A stretch of DNA of 64,000 nucleotides from Pyxicephalus adspersus (lineage: Eukaryota > Chordata > Amphibia > Anura > Pyxicephalidae). Of the stretch, positions 34,437-46,130 are shown one piece after another. Positions within the stretch are counted from its first letter, which is position 1; each line of letters begins with the position of its first letter. The notes below the pieces were generated by a model. It saw nothing but the letters and a program-made list of their open reading frames with translations, searched no databases and was not told the origin of the DNA. Both the position numbers and the translations under genes were made by a program. Location of the stretch: contig NC_092862.1 of NCBI RefSeq assembly GCF_032062135.1, positions 97,483,835 to 97,547,834 on the forward strand, given 5' to 3'.

Positions 34437-36169
34437 GTATTTTCTAGGCCAGCTCACATTTGTTTAGTGTATTATGTTCTTTTTTCTTTTTTTTGGTTGA
34501 AAGGGAGATGGGGAGGTTTATTGTTTTTGAGATGGTCACTATGGCATCTCACCTTGGCTCTGAGCATTTCTTTGACAGTCTTGTAAGTACGGCCTTACAA
34601 ATTAATGTTAGAGAGGTGGTATCTTTTCAAGTTCCCAAGAGAAGCTCAATGTTCAGTCAGTCTTTGTTCTCTGCCTTTTAAAATGTCTTACAATAAAAAT
34701 ATGTGCTGTCTGGTTATTTGGAGCTGAGAAGTACTCGGCCTCACTTTACAAAGTGTTTTGTAGATACAATTTATGGACAAAAGTCTTGGTTAAAAAAAAA
34801 CAACCTTCAAAAATACACATACACAATGTATGTTTTGTTATAGCAGAAATAATAAGGATAAATTGCAAAAGTTTTATAACATAACTTACTTCTTAATCCT
34901 AATAAAGTTGAAGTATAGTGTATATTTACAGTAGTAACTTTTACTAGCCTTTCTTTGTGTTATCTAGGTCATATAAATTTTTTTAATCATACAGTTTTTT
35001 AGATTAGTTTTTGTGTAGCTTTGCTTTAGGGAGAATGAAATGTAAAAACACAGACATCATGTTGGGAACAATTTGTTTCAGGATATGCCACCTGGACAGA
35101 ATACTGTATTCCAGACTGTACCTAAATTATCCTTAAAAGCTTTAGTATGGTGACCTTCAATGAATCAATATGTGTTACAGCTGTGCCCACACCTGATTTA
35201 TGAAAGGTAGAAGGAGTGTAAGGAATAAGGGAATATTCTTGCACACTAAGTGGTGAATCAAGTACAGTAGTTGTTCTCCACAAAATATAACTCAGCTACA
35301 TAGACACAGTAGATTTTTGTTGCCCAAGACAAAAAGGAGACTCTAGTATCATTGATGCTGGTAGCCCATCTTATTGATGCCTTTAGCATCCCCCCACCCA
35401 AACCCATCAAATTACACAGGTGCAGTCCAACAGTCACTTTAGTGTTGCCCACTACTATTAGTATTCAGGTTACTGTTACTAATAAATAGAGAAAAGCGCT
35501 GGCACGTTAACGTAAAGTACAGTTCTGGGGCATTAGGGTTTGTACAATTATAAACAGGGCAACGTTTTATTTTATTGTGTCATGTGTTTAAAAACACTTA
35601 CTAAGAAATTAAAGTATATGATTTAGTTTGTGTCATTTTGCAGGAAAGAGCTGTTTTTTGTTTAATTTATATGAGATTTTAACAAGCATTATATGTTACT
35701 GTAAAAAAAACAAGAACATTATTCTTGGTGTCAGTTCTATAACTATAACATTTTCAACAATATTTTTAATGGGCAGAATAAAAAGAAGGGACAGTGGTGC
35801 TAAGCTAGCCTTTTGCACAACCAAGCTATGATAGGGCTTTACAGATTGCTTTGTAGATTGACTACCTGTCAATGGGAATGCCAATTAGTGTATACTTCAC
35901 AACAGACTTAATCCCAACAGAGTTAGCTTGAACAACAGGTTTCTCTATTATAATTGAGTGTCAGATTCTTGGGTTTTTGTAATACAACAACTAACATGTA
36001 ACATAGAAACTAAAACCAAGCAAAATTGTAAGTGATCATGGGGCCAACTTTTTGAGAATCAGACATAGGTACCTTGCTGGCCTTACATGATAAACTTAGT
36101 TCAGTGCATCCTAAACCAAGAGTTCATACATACTAGTAAATAAATTTATTGCAGTGTAGGCAAGAGTTA
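34437..36169. other. No gene seen
   Basis: AT-rich DNA. Short frames on both strands lack domains. Confidence 0.4.
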
Positions 36170-37275
36170 AGAGCCTAAAAGGTATCCTTTGACCATGCTC
36201 TATCCCATGTTAGGACAGCTAGGTCAGGTTCGCTGATGGTCCAGGCTTATAATAAGTCAACTCACTGCATTCTCCTTGACCTTGCTTCACTTGCTTGGTT
36301 GCATTTTATTCACTGGCATTTTATTGTGTTTTTCCATGGGCTATTCAATTATTTGTAAATACTTTCTGTGTAATAGTGGCATACAACTCATTGTTGCATG
36401 TATTTAGCCACAAAGAGTTCCTTTTGTAGGCCTGCAGGATACTACACTGTAGCCCTCTACTCAGATCCTGTGCTTTTTGGGCATAGCCATAGACACTCTG
36501 GACATGATTCCTTGTTGTTTCCAGCTCACCTTGTTTTTGCCTGTATGGTATTCCCCTTTGAAAGTAGTAGATGGTTATCTGGATTCATTAAGGACTTGTT
36601 TATCGCAACCTGTAACTCGGCCACCCACCACCAGAGGTAGATTGTCAATGAAATGTTAATCCCTCAACCTGGAGTACTGCCACCAAAATTTAGCTCACTG
36701 GACTCATCAATTTCTGTAGATATGTGTGTATGTAAAGCAAAACTCATTGTACCTTGCAAGATTTGCAACCAGGCTAGCCTTTATTGCAGAAAGGGATGGA
36801 CAATGTCTCTTCTACAGTAAAACATTATTACCTGCCTTATTGCTATCTTCTTAAAAAACTGATGCCAGGCACCCACAACAGATCTGGGAAATCTGAGAGC
36901 TGCATGATCACAATTTTTTCTGCTTTTAGGCTGCAGCTCTCTACCTTGTTGTTATTGAATGATCTTAGTCTGATAGCATTTTTTGTGTACTGTTGTTTGT
37001 TCCTGGTCTGACTTGTGGTTTGTTCCTGGTCTGACCTTAGCATTGTGTGCCTGACTTCATCTCTCACCTTACTCTTTAGTACGTTGCTGGATCTGCCTGA
37101 ACTACCGTTACGTGACCTTTGCTGCCATGCTGATTTGCCTCCTGCCTCACCCTTGGTACCGTAAAGGATCTGCCTGCTCTACAATTACCTGACTTCTGCA
37201 TGCCTAACCCCTTAGTACAACTCGGATCTGCCTTATCCACTGTCCACTATTCTCTATGCCTAACCAATCCTGACA
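36170..37275 (+). repeat. Long direct repeat, unit 1
   Basis: The unit starts gagcctaaaaggtatccttt and matches 39,055-40,182 over about 940 bases, with a few indels. It lacks two blocks present in unit 2 (39,477-39,551 and 39,826-39,960). After the part matched by unit 2 it runs on through imperfect repeats of ggatctgcctg (about 37,090, 37,168 and 37,223). The sequence is non-coding. Possibilities are LTRs of a decayed element or two insertions of one dispersed repeat. Confidence 0.75.
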
Positions 37276-37514
37276 ACAAAAAATAACATAATAATAACAT
37301 GTTTTCATTATGCTTGATACCATTTCCTAAAATTCTCAGGCAGCAGGAGAGTAGTACTTTGTGCATCCTTATCAAAGTTGACAAGGGCGTTTTACAAATA
37401 TGGGTGGAATCGTTATCTCTATCCCAAAGTTACAAGAATATTGACATTTATGTTAACTTATGTAACAAGTGCAAATAAGGATCTTTCACAAAAAAAAACA
37501 GTTTTTTAGGCTCT

Positions 37515-37550
<36 letters not shown>

Positions 37551-38798
37551 TTTCTGGTTTCACGTCATTTATTGGGAAGCTGGTATGCATGTTATACTTT
37601 GTGTTATTCCACAATGCTGTATCTTCATAGATGTTCTTCAGTTTAGTCCAAAATTGTTTCTCATACAGTTTGAGTTAATTGTATTCCTGCCCATTGCTAT
37701 ATTATAGCAGGAGGAAATTTATTTCCTCAGCTTCTTATTTTGTGTTCAAAATCTATGGTCATGTTGTTCATTGCAAAAAAAAAAGTGGTAATCTTTTGTG
37801 ATATAATGGTGTATTTCCTAATGGTATTGGACAATACATATTTAGGTCTGTGTTTCGGAGTTCAATTGGTACTAACCTTGGTTTGTTGTGCTATTAATTA
37901 AATTTCACGTGTATGTACAGTATTAGTAGTAGTAGTTTATTCTGCCAGAGATCAAATAACATCTGAATACATCCTCTTGGTACATTGCTAATTGCAAATC
38001 TGATTACCAACATAAACCTATGACTCAGTAACCCATTAATGCTTCCCAATTGTTTTTCACAGCTATGCTGACATTGCCAATTTGCTTTTTTTTTTTAATA
38101 AGCCAGTGTTTGTTTATTACATGTATAAAGATTCACTTTTTTAATCAACAAAAATAATTGTTTTCATTTCTGTTGGTTTTTTTTAATTATTATTTGTATT
38201 TCAATAGGATAATACAAATGAATTCTTTGGTTTAGTCTTTTGACTGCTAATGATGATATAAAATAATAAAATAATAATATTATTATAAAAAATATTATAC
38301 CATTCTCTAATAATCCTAAATACCAGTAAAGAGAGTAATGTATATGCATGAATAACTGATAATGCAAGTGTTAGAAAAGAAATCATCTGATAGCTAACTC
38401 GGTCCTTGCACAGCTGACAACAATAAAGATATCTTTATTTTTCAGAACATTTGTTGTTAGTAAAATTTTTGTTGTTGTTGTTGTTTTGGTTGTTAAGTAA
38501 TATTATCAAAAGGAAGAAGTAATTTTATTGCCAGGAACTGAAATTTCTTTCAAAAGTCAGCAAATGTATAGGTATAGCTATTCAGAAAAAATCCTAGGGT
38601 TTTTTTCCACAAGACTCTTACCAAATATTACCAGTGTATTAGAGAATCACTTACCCATAAAAAATACAAGCATAGAAAACATTTTCTTTTGTCATTCTGC
38701 ATTATAAAAGCTATATTAAAAATAAATTCATTCATTTTTTAAAAACATTTTTGAGGGCCAAGGACTGGCAATTTACTTTAAAATTGTTTAATCTGATT
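37276..38798. other. No gene; (AT)n tract
   Basis: AT-rich spacer between the two direct repeats, with an (AT)n microsatellite at 37,518-37,547 and a (GTT)n run near 38,468. I see no reverse transcriptase or other coding trace. Confidence 0.5.
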
Positions 38799-38900
38799 AA
38801 TGTTCAGTACTGCATAATAGTTTGCACTATATAAATACTGTTTTTTATCATTTTTATTATTATTATTAATATTATTATTAATAATAATAATAATAAAACC
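38799..38900 (+). mobile_element. CR1/L2 3' tail remnant
   Basis: It keeps aatgttcagtactgcataat and actatataaatactg followed by an (ATT/AAT)n tail, the end of the LINE found at 5 and 52 kb. Nothing upstream remains. Confidence 0.7.
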
Positions 38901-39054
38901 TCCAGTAAATGTTGCACATAATAATTTTGTTATTTATTTATTTTTCCAAAGGAGCTGTTTTACAAATGGCCTGTGTTTAAACATGGAAAATGTTTCTTAG
39001 CAGTTGGCTATATATGCACCTTGTATAAAGGGATGAGCGAGAATGCCTCATTAT

Positions 39055-40182
39055 AGAGCCCAAAAGGTATCCTTTGACCATGCTCTATCCCATGTTAGGA
39101 CAGCTAGAACAGGTTTGCTGATGGTCCAGGCTTTTAATAAATCAACTCAATGCATTCTCCTTGACCTTGCTTCACTTGCTTGGTTGCATTTTTCACTGGC
39201 AGTTTACTGTGACTTTCCATGGGCTATTCAATTATTTGTTATTACTTTCTGTGTAAGAGCGGCATACAACTCATTGTTGCTTGTATTTAACCTCAAAGAG
39301 TTCCTTTTGTAGGCCTGCAGGATACTACACTGTAGCCCTCTACTCAGATTCTGTGCTTTTTGGGCCTAGCCATAGACACTCAGAACATGATTCCTTGTTG
39401 TTTCCAGGTCACCTTGTTTTTGCCTGTATGGTATTCCCCTTTGAAATTAGTAGATGGCTATCTGGATTCATTAAAGACTTTAAGTCTCCCAAATCTGTTA
39501 GGCCAGCACCTGATGCTGGGCACACCTGGGGAAGAAGAAACCAGGCGGTACAATTGTTTATAGCAACCTGTAACTCTGCCACCCACCACCAGAGGTAGAT
39601 CGGCAATGAAATCCTTCAACCTGGAGTACTGCCACCAAAATTTAGCTCACTGGACTCACATCAATTTCTGTAGATATGTGTGTATTTAAAGTAGAAATTG
39701 TATCTTGCAAAATTTGCAACTAGGCTGACCTTTATTGCAGAAAGGGATGGGCAAATTTTCTTCTACAATAAAACATTCTTACCTTCCTTATTGCTATCTT
39801 CTTAAAAAAGTGATGCCAGGTATGAATTCCCAAACATGCTGTACAGTGCCAAGTAGCAACATATTAAATAAACTCCTGCTTTAATTTTGCATTATTTTAT
39901 TTTGGCCCAGCCAATCTGGATGACTGGAGATCAGGAAACCAGGAAGGGAAAAAGATGATGGCACCCACAACAGATCTGGGACATCTGAGAGCTGCATGAT
40001 CACAATTTGTTTCTGCTTTTAGGCTGCAGGTCTTTACCCTGTTGTTATTGGATGATCCTAGTCTGATAGCAATTTTCTGTGATCTGTTGTTTGTTCCTGG
40101 CCTGACCCTTGCCTTGTGTGCCTGATTTCACCTCTCACCTTACTCTTTGGTATGTCGCTAGATCTGGCTGAACTACCGTTAG
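39055..40182 (+). repeat. Long direct repeat, unit 2
   Basis: It is the second and longer copy of the unit at 36,170. It contains two additional blocks, including one with aagtctcccaaatctgtta. Its left edge touches a fragment of the gctcatcccta palindromic MITE (gggatgagcgagaatgcc at 39,029). Its right edge is cut by half of a foldback MITE at 40,188. The reading frames of 89-105 codons within both units are not preserved as proteins. Confidence 0.75.
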
Positions 40183-40187
40183 CAAGT

Positions 40188-40240
40188 GAAAGTGAAAGTG
40201 TATTCTCTCCAGCCTTGGAGAACTTTAATAAACCAGGGCC
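40188..40240. repeat. Half copy of the ctctccaaggctggag foldback MITE
   Basis: Only the right arm is left: gtgtattctctccagccttg and gagaactttaataaaccagg. Confidence 0.75.
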
Positions 40241-42420
40241 ATTAAGTCTTTGGTTTAATATGTGAAATGAGCAATACATAGGGATTCAAACAGCAGTGCA
40301 CGATTCTACAGTTGAATTGAGGAGTCAAAAATGTATAAATGAAATCTTTGGTGTCACTTTGCCAAAGTTTAAAAAAAATAATGGCTAAAAAAACAAAGCA
40401 AAAAACACCTAAAGAGAAATTAAGTTTTGCAGACTTTTTATTTACTTTTTAGATGTTTTTGGATAGTTTTAAATCAGTGTTTCATATCTGTTTCATTTGT
40501 GTATAAAATCGTTTTTTTTTCCGCAAATTTTATTTTCCTGCATTCTCAGGTAAAAACAATAACCTTGAAACCTTCCTACTTCAAAACTAAAAAAAATGGC
40601 TAAACATAGGTTTTAATCTGTTAAATATGTTATACTAATAGTTAAATAACTGGAATTATTTTATATATGATAAAACCAGTTGATAATCTTTTTAACTCAA
40701 TATTTTAATTGTGATATTGTAATTTTTTAGTTGAATTGCCTAATTCATTTCTATCTGTCAGAAACTTTTGTCATTAAATGTTTCCACTTCTCAAACTATT
40801 TACCTTTTTGAAATAAAGAAAACTTGAGTGATTAGATAAATAATTTGAAAATTCATAAGAGAATACAAATGCTGTGCTTTAATGTTATAACTAATTGCTT
40901 TTCTCTTTAAACTGCACTTCTACATCTTTTCAGTGAGTAGGTAAATATTGTATTCTAAAACTATATAACCCAGAAAACTCCATTATCTCATAAGATACTT
41001 TTAAATAAGATATTTTTAAGTTAGGTTTTGCTCCTACTGGGTTTGTTTAATTGTGATAATGTTAACCAGTTAAGGTCTGAGGAAATGCTGTCCATTCCTG
41101 TCTATACCCACAATTATAACTACCTCAACCTGCTGTCATTTTGACAGTTGAAGTCCTGGCATGTGTAACAGATATAGTTACCAATTATTGTATTTCTATA
41201 TGGCACAAACAGCTGTGTCTTGACAGTATTTGTTCATTTTATTTGGTTTATTGAATTCAAAGGGAAAAAGTTAGTGAACACTAACAAACTAGGTTTTGGC
41301 ATTCAAGACAAAAAGGAAAATTAGAAAGTTTGATAAAGAATTAGGAATGATAGCGAAGATAAGGAACACAAATGGGAGAGTGAGAGAAATAGGGTTTGTC
41401 CTGAGGGATCCAATGTCTAGGATAAGTTCACATTTCCAAACAAATATGAAATCTGTGAATTCCAAGGTTTACAAAATGTATCCACCCTATTACGTAAAAT
41501 GTCAGAAAGATGTTCATTGATCATGATCCAGGACAGTTTGGCTCCTAAAGCAGACCTATCACCAACGTTTGTAACATTATATAAAAGAAGGGCTAACCCT
41601 TTTATATAATGAAAAATATGTTTTTCTAATTTTTTCCACCTTTTAATTAGTTTTTTTTTACATTTTTTTGGGAGGAGGACAATTCCCCTTCTGTCTTTAC
41701 TGCCCTGTGTGATGTCAGCAGAAGCCATAAGAAGAAGGAAGAAAATGTCCATGCCCGCTGTCCTGTTCATGCCAAAATAAAAGAAGGTAGCAAAGACAGC
41801 TCAGGACCCACTGGACTTGGATTGCGGAGTGATCGATAGCTCTTTAAAAATTAAGGTGTTATTATTTCTTCCAGAATCTAAGAATAACTGTTTACCAGCA
41901 AGAAGAATACATAAGCTTTTACAGTATTTATTTTGGAATGTTTCCAGTGAATTGATTAGTCAATGCTTCCCCTGGAGATTAACAAGAGTTATGTGGGTAA
42001 AAAATAGTGATATAGGAGTTTGAGAACTGTAAGAAATTTGGGTCAGAAACCCAATTTTTGCAGGATAAAAAGCAAGTTAGGCCACAAAGGCATATTGAAT
42101 GAAAGTAATGTGCCTTTTCTTTTTTTCAATTTGATTGGATTGCAGAAAGTTTAAGACTTTTTTAGGAATACATAGGATACAAAACCTGCTAGGTCAGGCT
42201 GAATGATTACCGGAAATAAAGAATTCGGTATGTTTGTTACTATTGTGATCAACAATTTCAGATCAGAAATTGTAGTGTAAAATGGACGATTCATTAGGAC
42301 AACCCCCTAGGTCCTTTCTAAAAGAGGGAGCAACATTGGTAAAAAAAACAAATTTCCTTAGGGGGGTATCACTATTTTACACAAGATATTAATATTTAAA
42401 TGTATGTTTTGTATTAATAT
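40241..42420. other. No gene seen
   Basis: AT-rich. A 117-codon minus-strand frame at 41,417-41,770 lies in a stretch that is slightly richer in GC and reads like a dispersed repeat. It has no domain. Confidence 0.4.
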
Positions 42421-42428
42421 CATTAGGA

Positions 42429-44440
42429 CTAGGGTCGCCAACTTTTCGGACCTCATAGACCACTAAACTGAAAATTTGAAATCTGTGGACCACCAATATG
42501 AATTTTTTTTTAAAGATAAATACATTTGTGAAATAATGGTCAGAGAACTTTCATTTTATAAATATGAAATGCACCTAATAAATATAACAATATAAACGCT
42601 TATGTAATCATAACAAACAATTAACTAAAATAACAAGCAAAATACAATTAAACAAGTTTTAAAGATTGACATAATTAATAAAGTTATTTTAACTATTACA
42701 AAATAAGTAAAGCTTATTTAGGTATTACAGATTTTAGTGTGATGTTTGTTCCTGCTTGTTTAAAATAAGTTTATGGATTTTTGGCTCCAATGATGTTTCT
42801 GCAAGACGGAGAGTTGTTTTTATTTCAAGCCAAGACCGGTACTGTGTTTTAATTGCTCTAACAGATGAAAATGTCTTTTCACACAAATATGTTTTTGAAA
42901 ATTGAATCAAAATTTGTATTGCTTTTTCACTCAGCAATGGGTATTCACTTTATATTGAGAGCCAAAAATGAGGTCTTGATAAGGATGACTGGAATTTAGC
43001 TGTAAGACCATCATCGGCTGATAGAGCAATGAGGTTTTCTTTTAAATTCATGCTTAAATTGCTATCTTCAATTTTTGCTGCAAATGGATCTTTTATCGAC
43101 ATATTGCAATGTCTGGGATCTTCCTCCTTTGAGTATTAATGACCAAAAGATTCTTTGAGTGGGTGTTAGTGCTGTTAAACAATGGTTACCACCTGCCGGG
43201 TGACATCCTTCTCTCTCATATATTCATCAAACTTTGTAAACTTTTGCAGATCTTCTTCAGCCAACCACATTTGCCACAGAAATATTTTCCTTTGAAAAGC
43301 ATCCAGTTTACCTTGTAGTGTGAACACTTCCTTAAGTTGTCCTTGCAACGATATGTTTAGTTTATTTAACAGCGCAAAAATATCTGCCAAGTATGCAAGC
43401 TTGGCTACCCACTCATCATCGGACAAGAGTTCTTGAAATTTTAGATTATTTTGCTGCTGGAAAAATAATTTGACTACGCACAGGACAAACAGTCGGGTTA
43501 GTATTTTGCCCCTCGAGAGCCATCTTACCTCAGTGTGAAGAAGGTGAGTATACTGGGTACCCATTTTTTCTCAAAGTGCCCCAAATATTCGAGAATTGAG
43601 CGCTCTTTACCTCCAGTTTGAATGTTCTTCCTAATGGTGCCTGAAGAGGACAATGGAGGCTCTGATTCATTATCATTAGTTGAATTATCTTTGGTATTAG
43701 TAAAGAAATAAAAAAGATTTTGTTTGTTTTTTCTCACTCATTGTGGCTTTATTTCATTTGAATTGACCAGCCAAATTCTATATATGTTTATTGCAAAGAT
43801 AATGTCTGTAAAGACACATGAACTGCATGCAATAATGCATTCCAAAAAGGAAGGTAAATGTAAAATGTTTGGAGCAAAAGGAAAAAGAGAAGAAAACAGT
43901 GGATACATGATTGCAGGAGGTCAGTTTTAAATACAAAGTGTCATTATACCTGGAAGGATTGCAGATGAGTACAAAGCAGCAAGTCTATACTAGCAGCTCC
44001 AGTTGTGCGTCTAAGTCATATAGCCTGCCTCATGAATAAGGAATTATTCATGTGGAAGGAGGGTATGGTCAAAGGGAGCCATGCATCAGTCAAGGGGGAA
44101 AAAAACTTTCCCCAGAGCAATGTGTGTAGTGAAGGAGGAACCACACGTCACTCAAAGGAGAAGAGCTTCCGCAGAGCGACGTGTTCAGTAGACTTTACTA
44201 CAAATGTCACTCTGGGGGAAGTTTCCTCTACTGTAAGTGAGGCATGGCTCCTCCTCTACTAAGTAGAGATGGAAATATTCATCACTCACAGGTGGGAAGA
44301 AACTTCCCCCAGAGTGACGTGAACATGCCCGTACCCGCCCACTCTTATCAAAGACCTGGACTGTCATACAGGGGAATTTATCAGTGAACCCGCTGTGGAC
44401 CACCAAAATTTTCCTGCGGACCACCAGTTGGCGACCGCTG
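42429..44440 (-). mobile_element. Complete, internally deleted hAT transposon (2.0 kb)
   Basis: The left end ctagggtcgccaact and the right end agttggcgaccgctg are inverted repeats with subterminal gaccacta and gtggaccacc motifs. The flanks are cattagga (42,421-42,428) and ccttagga (44,441-44,448), 7 of 8 bases, the 8-bp duplication of hAT elements. The minus strand carries pieces of a transposase in the right order but without the N-terminal half of the domain. The part at 43,930-44,390 is non-coding with repeated ccccagagngacgtg motifs. Confidence 0.9.
42734..43737 (-). pseudogene. hAT transposase relic (ZBED5/SCAND3-like type)
   Basis: The order on the minus strand is as follows. At 43,737 is a short N-terminus (MRKNKQNLFYFF, Ser/Asn-rich). 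At 43,564 the frame has LLHTEVRWLSRGKILTRLFV, then LSDDEWVAKLAYLADIFALL, NKLNISLQGQ and IFLWQMWL. At 42,937 the C-terminal part contains TYLCEKTFSSVRAIKTQYRS, LEIKTTLRLAETSLEP and IHKL. The TEVRWLSRGK and CEKxFS blocks are hallmarks of the hAT transposases from which the vertebrate ZBED5-, FAM200- and SCAND3-type genes also derive. The BED finger and the first catalytic region are missing. Stops and frameshifts separate the pieces, so the gene is dead. Confidence 0.85.
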
Positions 44441-44448
44441 CCTTAGGA

Positions 44449-45599
44449 CCCATCTAGACCTAGGGTTTCAGCAAGTTTCATTAGTTCAGTTAATTTTATC
44501 CTCTGAGAAAGCCTCTCAAGTTTGTGGATTGTATAGTAAGTATAAGAAGGGAGATAAATTTATTTTTCACCAAGATGAGTGGAAAGATAACAGGTTTGAC
44601 ACATACCTTATAATAGAACTTAAAACTCTCATTATCAGTTGTAGGTTTTGAGTTGGATGAGTATTATGTATGAGTAATTTTGATAGAGGTACAATATGAA
44701 GTCTGAGGTGCTCACTTTGGAGCTAACATGTTGCCTAGTTTATCACCCTGGGTAAAGTACTAGTGTTAGGCTATTCAAGGGGCTTTTGTATGCATTACTA
44801 GTAAGGCAAAGGGTTAAGGCACTTGTAGCTTTCTTGATTTTTGGCTTTACTTTTCAGAATTTTTTTGTGTTCTTATTTTAAGTGGACAACTTCTAACTAG
44901 CGATAAAATAGCGACATATTTATTTTAATTTGGGTTGTTTTCCAGGAAATTGTGATCTCCTCAGTGTTTTGTTAGACAACCTACAAAACCTTCAAATGAT
45001 AAAGTTGTTATGATGTTTGAAATATATAACAAAATACAATAAAAAATAACAAATCCTAAATTTAATGTGGGGCAGAAAGGTACTTAAAAGTATTAAACTT
45101 ACATTGCATGTGTTAGGTATTCACATCATGGTTAAAAAGGCTGATAATTTCGTGCACATTTTTATGAAAAGAAAAGTTGTCACGATTCACTATTCAGCTT
45201 CCTGAGGGGAGAAGATTGATATACACACAACTGTATTCATAACAGAAATATATCAAGTTACATCAAAAAATTATTTGCATTAATCTATGTCTAATTGTGT
45301 TGATAAATTCCAAATCATTGTATATTTAATGGATTTACTAAAAGAGGGACTTACCTGTTGGAGTACAGATAGCATATCAGTCTATTGATTCTTGGAGAGG
45401 GTTGTTAATGGTCCAAGTCCAAGTCCAGTGGATTCAGAGACTGACTTTAATTGGTAATAAGCTTGAAAATCTAATTTATGGGACAAAACTTTAGTGGGAA
45501 GGTAGGGTAATATGTATGTATACATGTAGAATGAATGAACAATTTTACAACTTAGGCCTATACAAGTAGTTTATAAGTATTGTTTATTTATACATATAT

Positions 45600-45643
<44 letters not shown>

Positions 45644-46076
45644 TTTGAAAATAAAATATATAACTATTTTATCCTTCAGGATTCCATACTCCTGTGTCAT
45701 ATAAGGGTACGCAATAGCATGTTTCTATAATAATTGCCAGAGGGCACAATGGGATTATAGCCCGCATTTTTGGTTTACCTATTAAACATTTTTTTTATTG
45801 GTTTAACATATGTAAAATAAATCAAATCAAACTAGATTATTCACACCGACTTTAATATACAGTATACTACTGATGAGAACCCAGTCACCATGACTCACGT
45901 TCTAAATTACCACTTTCTCCTAGAGTCCTCTTCACGCGAAGAGACTACGCCACATTAAAAAGACTGTGACAAGGAAAGGAGTGGTGGGAAAAGCTTCTGA
46001 ATCCTCTTGCAACTGTGAGTAACAGGTTTTTCTCTCCTTTTCTCTCCTTTTAGCTCCTAGACAAAATATATGGAAA

Positions 46077-46130
<54 letters not shown>

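Noticed and set aside
36170..40182. LTR retrotransposon with the two direct repeats as LTRs
   Set aside because: No coding trace, primer-binding site or polypurine tract could be seen between the units, and no TG/CA ends with duplications were found. It is kept as an open question in the findings.
41417..41770. 117-codon minus-strand frame starting MNRTAGMD
   Set aside because: It has no recognisable domain, lies in repeat-like sequence and has no promoter or splice context.
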